Shown here one piece after another: positions 61,332 through 64,000 of a stretch of 64,000 nt of DNA. A model generated the notes under the pieces. The model ran no database searches. It was not told where the DNA came from and saw only the letters and a program-made list of their open reading frames with translations. The position numbers were made by a program, and so were the translations under genes. Every line of letters begins with the position of its first letter. Position 1 is the stretch's first letter. Source of the DNA: CAZGSG01 sp964528095 (GTDB lineage Bacteria > Bacteroidota > Bacteroidia > Chitinophagales > Chitinophagaceae); the NCBI GenBank assembly GCA_964528095.1, contig CAZGSG010000002.1, positions 8,261 to 72,260 of the forward strand, in the 5' to 3' direction.

Positions 61332-63086
61332 ATGAAAGCAGTTCCATTCATCCTTATAACCTTCTCCTTTCTTCTTTGTGGGCTGTATACTTCTGCGCAA
61401 TACACAGATGGCGCTACTGTTTCGCTTATCCTTTCGACTAAATTCACTGCGCCAGGAGTGACTTGTTTTATCAATGGAGAAACACAGGTAGGCAAAGAAC
61501 CCGTGACCGTGCATGTAGAGATCAAATCACCAAAGAATAAAATTGAAGCAATAGATGTGGTAACAGACAAGTTCGGAAACTATCATGCAGAACATAAATT
61601 TGCTGAGCCATATGGTAAATATTTTGTAACCGCCTCAGGTGCTGATGGCAAAAGATCAGTTACTGCAGAGATCTGGGTATTGGACCCCGATGGAATGAAA
61701 GAAGCGTTGGAAGAAGAAATGGCCAAACTTTCAACCACCGCGCAGCAGGGACTTGACGCAGCGAATAAACTGGTAGAACAACTACCCTCCTCCCCGGCCA
61801 AAACACAATACAAGGAAAAAGCAGATAAGGTCAAAGAAGGATTGAAACAGGCAGAACAAAAATTCAAGGCAGCCGCCAAAGATTTTTCTGTATTGGTAAG
61901 TTTTGCAGCAAAATATCCACCGGTATTTGAAAAAGTACAGCCCTATCTTGAGCAGATAGAATCCATAAAAAATGAAGCTGCTGAAAACGAAAAGAATTTC
62001 AAGGAGCGGATCAAACAAAGTGAACGCGAAGCAGCTACCTGCGATTATATGAACTTCATTGGTGAGGCTGCCGGGTTCATTTCACTCGTACTTGATTTCC
62101 AGGGAAAGCTCGCCAAAAAATTCATCAACCTTGCTTCCGATAAAGCATTACCCGGCGCACTGGACCGTATGCAATGGGGCAGCACCCCACAGCAGGAGCA
62201 GGACAATGCGAAATTCAAATTGAATACTGTACAAAAAGGAGCGGTAGGTACGGCACTGGGGTTTGAAGAGTTCAGGGATTTTGCCAAAACAGGTTTTACG
62301 CTCGACTTCATCACCTATGTAGCCAAAAGCATGTATGGTACTTTTTGTGATGAATTGAAAGGCCCTTTCAGCGGTGATTTCAGAGCAGAATTCGATGCAT
62401 CTTCCAGTAAAGGAATTTGGAACAGCTATGATATGGCCATGAAGGGAAATCTTGTATTGCGGTATGAAAAAGGTGGTGATGCAAAAAAGGGGTTTGCCGT
62501 CAGTGGTGAATTTGAAGGTGTATATACCAAATATGATTTTTGGGAAGACTTTGAAAAAGTAGAAGAAATACCCGCGGGTATGGTGCTCTTTATGCGGGAT
62601 AAAATAAAGGCGGTACCCATCGATCCCTCAAAAGTGCCTGTACCCAACATACAGGTAAGTAAAGACGGCAAGACGGCAAAAGTCACGAAGGGCGAACTCG
62701 ATATCAACAATGATCTCGGGCTGATAGCCCGGCAAATGTTACCCGGTTCGTTCCGCATCAAGGTAAAAGGTAAAGTGATCAACGATAAGGTCTATCTCGA
62801 AATCGATAAAGATGCGGCAACCAATGCCACTAATATTGGGCAAACAAACCAACTGATCGTGGGGGTGCTGCAACCAATGCTTCCTATTCCCATCGTGCGG
62901 GTATTTGATTTTCCGATGGCACCCGCGAGGTCAGTCTTTACCGTTGGCATGGGCGAGCAACAGGTATTTGAACTGATTACAACAGGCGATAAAACACGTA
63001 GTATAAAAAAGATAGAGAATGTAAAAAAACTGGATGGAGGGAATATACGATTGAGAACGAGATTGGATATAAAGATCGGAAGTTGA
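61332..63086 (+). CDS. Large secreted coiled-coil protein of unknown function
   Basis: The ATG at 61332 gives 584 residues with a signal peptide (MKAVPFILITFSFLLCGLYTSAQ). An Ig-like or carboxypeptidase-regulatory-like beta domain covers 25-120 (CFINGETQVGKEPVTVHVEIKS, DKFGNYHAEHKF). A long helical, Lys/Glu/Ala-rich section follows (about 125-235, e.g. ALEEEMAKLSTTAQQGLDAANKL), with coiled-coil character. The C-terminal 330 residues contain a hydrophobic-aromatic alpha/beta region without a known motif. It is the largest of four adjacent secreted-protein genes. It could be a surface or secreted effector-like protein; no evidence for a particular role. Confidence 0.65.
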   Translation: MKAVPFILITFSFLLCGLYTSAQYTDGATVSLILSTKFTAPGVTCFINGETQVGKEPVTVHVEIKSPKNKIEAIDVVTDKFGNYHAEHKFAEPYGKYFVTASGADGKRSVTAEIWVLDPDGMKEALEEEMAKLSTTAQQGLDAANKLVEQLPSSPAKTQYKEKADKVKEGLKQAEQKFKAAAKDFSVLVSFAAKYPPVFEKVQPYLEQIESIKNEAAENEKNFKERIKQSEREAATCDYMNFIGEAAGFISLVLDFQGKLAKKFINLASDKALPGALDRMQWGSTPQQEQDNAKFKLNTVQKGAVGTALGFEEFRDFAKTGFTLDFITYVAKSMYGTFCDELKGPFSGDFRAEFDASSSKGIWNSYDMAMKGNLVLRYEKGGDAKKGFAVSGEFEGVYTKYDFWEDFEKVEEIPAGMVLFMRDKIKAVPIDPSKVPVPNIQVSKDGKTAKVTKGELDINNDLGLIARQMLPGSFRIKVKGKVINDKVYLEIDKDAATNATNIGQTNQLIVGVLQPMLPIPIVRVFDFPMAPARSVFTVGMGEQQVFELITTGDKTRSIKKIENVKKLDGGNIRLRTRLDIKIGS

Positions 63087-63129
63087 GGAGATGTGTGGAT
63101 TCTTGATGATAGAGATTGTTTATATGAGT

Positions 63130-63197
63130 AATATTCAAACGTAAGGACTGTCATACGGGGGCTTGACCCGGTAGCTTTCTCTGTGCGCAGAACAATT
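63130..63197. repeat. GTCATnCCGGGCTTGACCCGG-type repeat, copy 1
   Basis: This 68-base unit contains ACTGTCAT, GGGGGCTTGACCCGG and GCAGAACAATT. It matches copy 2 (63225-63290) at most positions. The internal CCGGG...CCCGG segment can fold into a small hairpin. The motif resembles common intergenic repeats of many bacteria. Confidence 0.8.
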
Positions 63198-63224
63198 TTA
63201 GAATAATAACTAAACCGCAAACTA

Positions 63225-63290
63225 ATGTTCAAACATAGCGACTGTCATGCCGGGCTTGACCCGGTAACTTTCTCTCTACGCAGAACAATT
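63225..63290. repeat. GTCATGCCGGGCTTGACCCGG-type repeat, copy 2
   Basis: The 66-base unit has the clearest form of the motif (GTCATGCCGGGCTTGACC) at 63244-63261, with hairpin CCGGG/CCCGG, and the same tail GCAGAACAATT as copy 1. The start points of copy 1 and copy 2 are 95 bases apart. Confidence 0.85.
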
Positions 63291-63321
63291 CTTTGTATTA
63301 ATTAACAAGCAAAAAATTAAG

Positions 63322-63391
63322 AGAAAGGTCCCGGATCTTACAGTCATTATGATTGTAGAGATAATAAAACCGGTCCGGGATGACAGTCATT
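63322..63391. repeat. GTCATnCCGGG-type repeat, inverted diverged copy 3
   Basis: In inverted orientation, GAGAAAGGTCCCGGATC matches the complement of the ACCCGGTAACTTTCTC part, and GGTCCGGGATGACAGTCAT the complement of the start of copies 1 and 2. The two halves are separated by about 30 extra bases. Confidence 0.6.
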
Positions 63392-63458
63392 TAAACTGCA
63401 AAAACAGCTACTGTTTAAATAAAAATATAAAAGTCATTTTGATTCTAAAATCTATACA

Positions 63459-63878
63459 ATGAAAAAAAGAATAACAATCCTCATACTCCTGTTGCTGATC
63501 GCCGCTGCCGGATTCTGGCTTTTAAAAAAACCGAAAACAACTACCATCAAATTTACCCTTCAGGGCCAAACAGAAATCAACCCTGGCCCGGTAATCATGA
63601 AAGTATGGGACCATGATGCTGAAGATGGCGATACTATCCGGGTCTTTTTCGACGGCAAATTAATCGCTGACACATTAGCGATCTTAAATACCCCTATCGA
63701 ATATAAACTGGGAAAATTATCAGCCGGCGAACACCTGATCGGCGTAGTGGCAATCAATGAAGGCATAAGCGCACCGGCTTCTGCTTATATCAGCCTGAAT
63801 GATGGCAGCGGTGAAAAAGAATTTTCTATGGATGCATTCCTCGATTCGGCCGCATCCTGGAAACTGATCGTTAAATAA
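63459..63878 (+). CDS. Small exported or membrane-anchored protein of unknown function
   Basis: The 139-residue product starts with a Lys-rich n-region and one hydrophobic helix (ITILILLLLIAAAGFWLL), a signal anchor or uncleaved signal. The remaining 105 residues form one beta-sandwich-like domain (IKFTLQGQTEINPGPVIMKVWDHDAEDGDTIRVFFDGKLI) with an acidic DHDAEDGD loop that might bind calcium. No family recognised. The next gene starts 43 bases downstream and also encodes an exported protein. Confidence 0.65.
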   Translation: MKKRITILILLLLIAAAGFWLLKKPKTTTIKFTLQGQTEINPGPVIMKVWDHDAEDGDTIRVFFDGKLIADTLAILNTPIEYKLGKLSAGEHLIGVVAINEGISAPASAYISLNDGSGEKEFSMDAFLDSAASWKLIVK

Positions 63879-63921
63879 GGTTGATTGAATGATCACTCAT
63901 AATCTTTTAAAACAAATAAAA

Positions 63922-64000
63922 ATGAAAAAAACAATTCTTACCTGCGCGGTAGCATTTACCCTCTTTACTTCCTGTGGCAATGACAAAACAACAACTGCTG
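63922..64000 (+). CDS. Lipoprotein N-terminus (3'-truncated by window edge)
   Basis: An ATG at 63922 opens MKKTILTCAVAFTLFTSCGN, a typical lipoprotein signal with Cys18 in the lipobox FTSC. Only 26 residues are visible and the remainder lies beyond the window, so no function can be given. It continues the run of exported proteins on the plus strand. Confidence 0.75.
   Translation, partial: MKKTILTCAVAFTLFTSCGNDKTTTA

Larger units (their letters stand above)
63087..63458. other. Repeat-rich intergenic region
   Basis: The 372-base gap consists mainly of two direct and one inverted copy of the repeat listed separately. No gene is recognisable in it. Confidence 0.7.

Noticed and set aside
63130..63290. 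Direct repeats as a CRISPR array
   Set aside because: Only two direct copies, about 67 bases long with mismatches, a gap of 27 bases, and no cas genes.

Overview
The window reads as a chromosomal segment of a Bacteroidota bacterium, most likely of the Chitinophagaceae/Sphingobacteriia type. Evidence seen in the sequence: start regions without Shine-Dalgarno motifs, promoter boxes of the TTG / TAnnTTTG kind, many secreted and lipoprotein genes, a subtilisin with a C-terminal type IX secretion (T9SS) sorting domain, DUF4369-TlpA thioredoxins, a Reg_prop/Y_Y_Y histidine kinase, LytTR signalling, carboxypeptidase-like regulatory and TonB-plug modules, and a Bacteroidota-type AMP nucleosidase. I see no rRNA, tRNA, CRISPR array, insertion sequence, prophage or plasmid gene. 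Family assignments rest on motif recognition by eye, not on database searches.

Layout. 1-4.6 kb: the 3' part of pdxJ, a VOC protein, a small nuclease-fold gene, then amn, a lipoprotein and a fused double ABC ATPase in one apparent operon. 4.6-8.5 kb: a giant secreted TraB/GumN protein. 8.8-11.3 kb: queA behind a possibly structured leader, then a DUF2911-TPR protein. 11.5-21.2 kb: a small secreted protein, a TlpA-like protein and a complete tryptophan operon on the minus strand, in transcription order trpL (leader peptide with attenuator), trpE, trpG, trpD, trpC, trpF, a degenerate trpF paralogue, trpB, a small lipoprotein, trpA. 21.5-29.5 kb: a hydrolase-acetyltransferase fusion, an S9 peptidase, nudK, a HAD phosphatase, a YwqK/MORN protein, and isolated TonB-plug and carboxypeptidase-regulatory proteins. 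29.6-36.5 kb: lysC, an Ldh-family dehydrogenase, ssb, a membrane protein and an M14 carboxypeptidase, all on the minus strand. 37-43 kb: an orphan gene with unusual codon use, mnmA, a lipoprotein, the T9SS subtilisin and an RsmB-type rRNA methyltransferase. 43-47 kb: a hybrid-length sensor kinase with its LuxR-type regulator. 47-56 kb: a collagen-like lipoprotein, AraC regulator, aldo/keto reductase, secreted proteins, a second TlpA-like protein, an SGNH-like protein and odhB. 56-58.6 kb: a LytTR regulator with a TPR histidine kinase. 59-64 kb: a run of secreted proteins of unknown function, split by a cluster of palindromic repeats.

The strongest regulatory signal is at 21.0-21.2 kb. A 20-codon leader peptide with three consecutive Trp codons is followed by a strong intrinsic terminator and then trpE. 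A segment just before the leader stop codon is complementary to the 5' arm of the terminator, so a ribosome stalled at the Trp codons would leave it free as an antiterminator, and a ribosome at the stop codon would cover it. The same operon carries a second TrpF-like protein that has lost the catalytic Cys, the conserved Arg and the Gly-Gly phosphate loop, which suggests a non-catalytic role.

Other points of interest are a dispersed palindromic repeat seen near 11.4, 22.5 and 48.8 kb, a second repeat type at 63.1-63.4 kb, a perfect 17-bp inverted repeat across the stop codon of the VOC gene, and an RBBP9-like hydrolase fused to a small GNAT-type domain.
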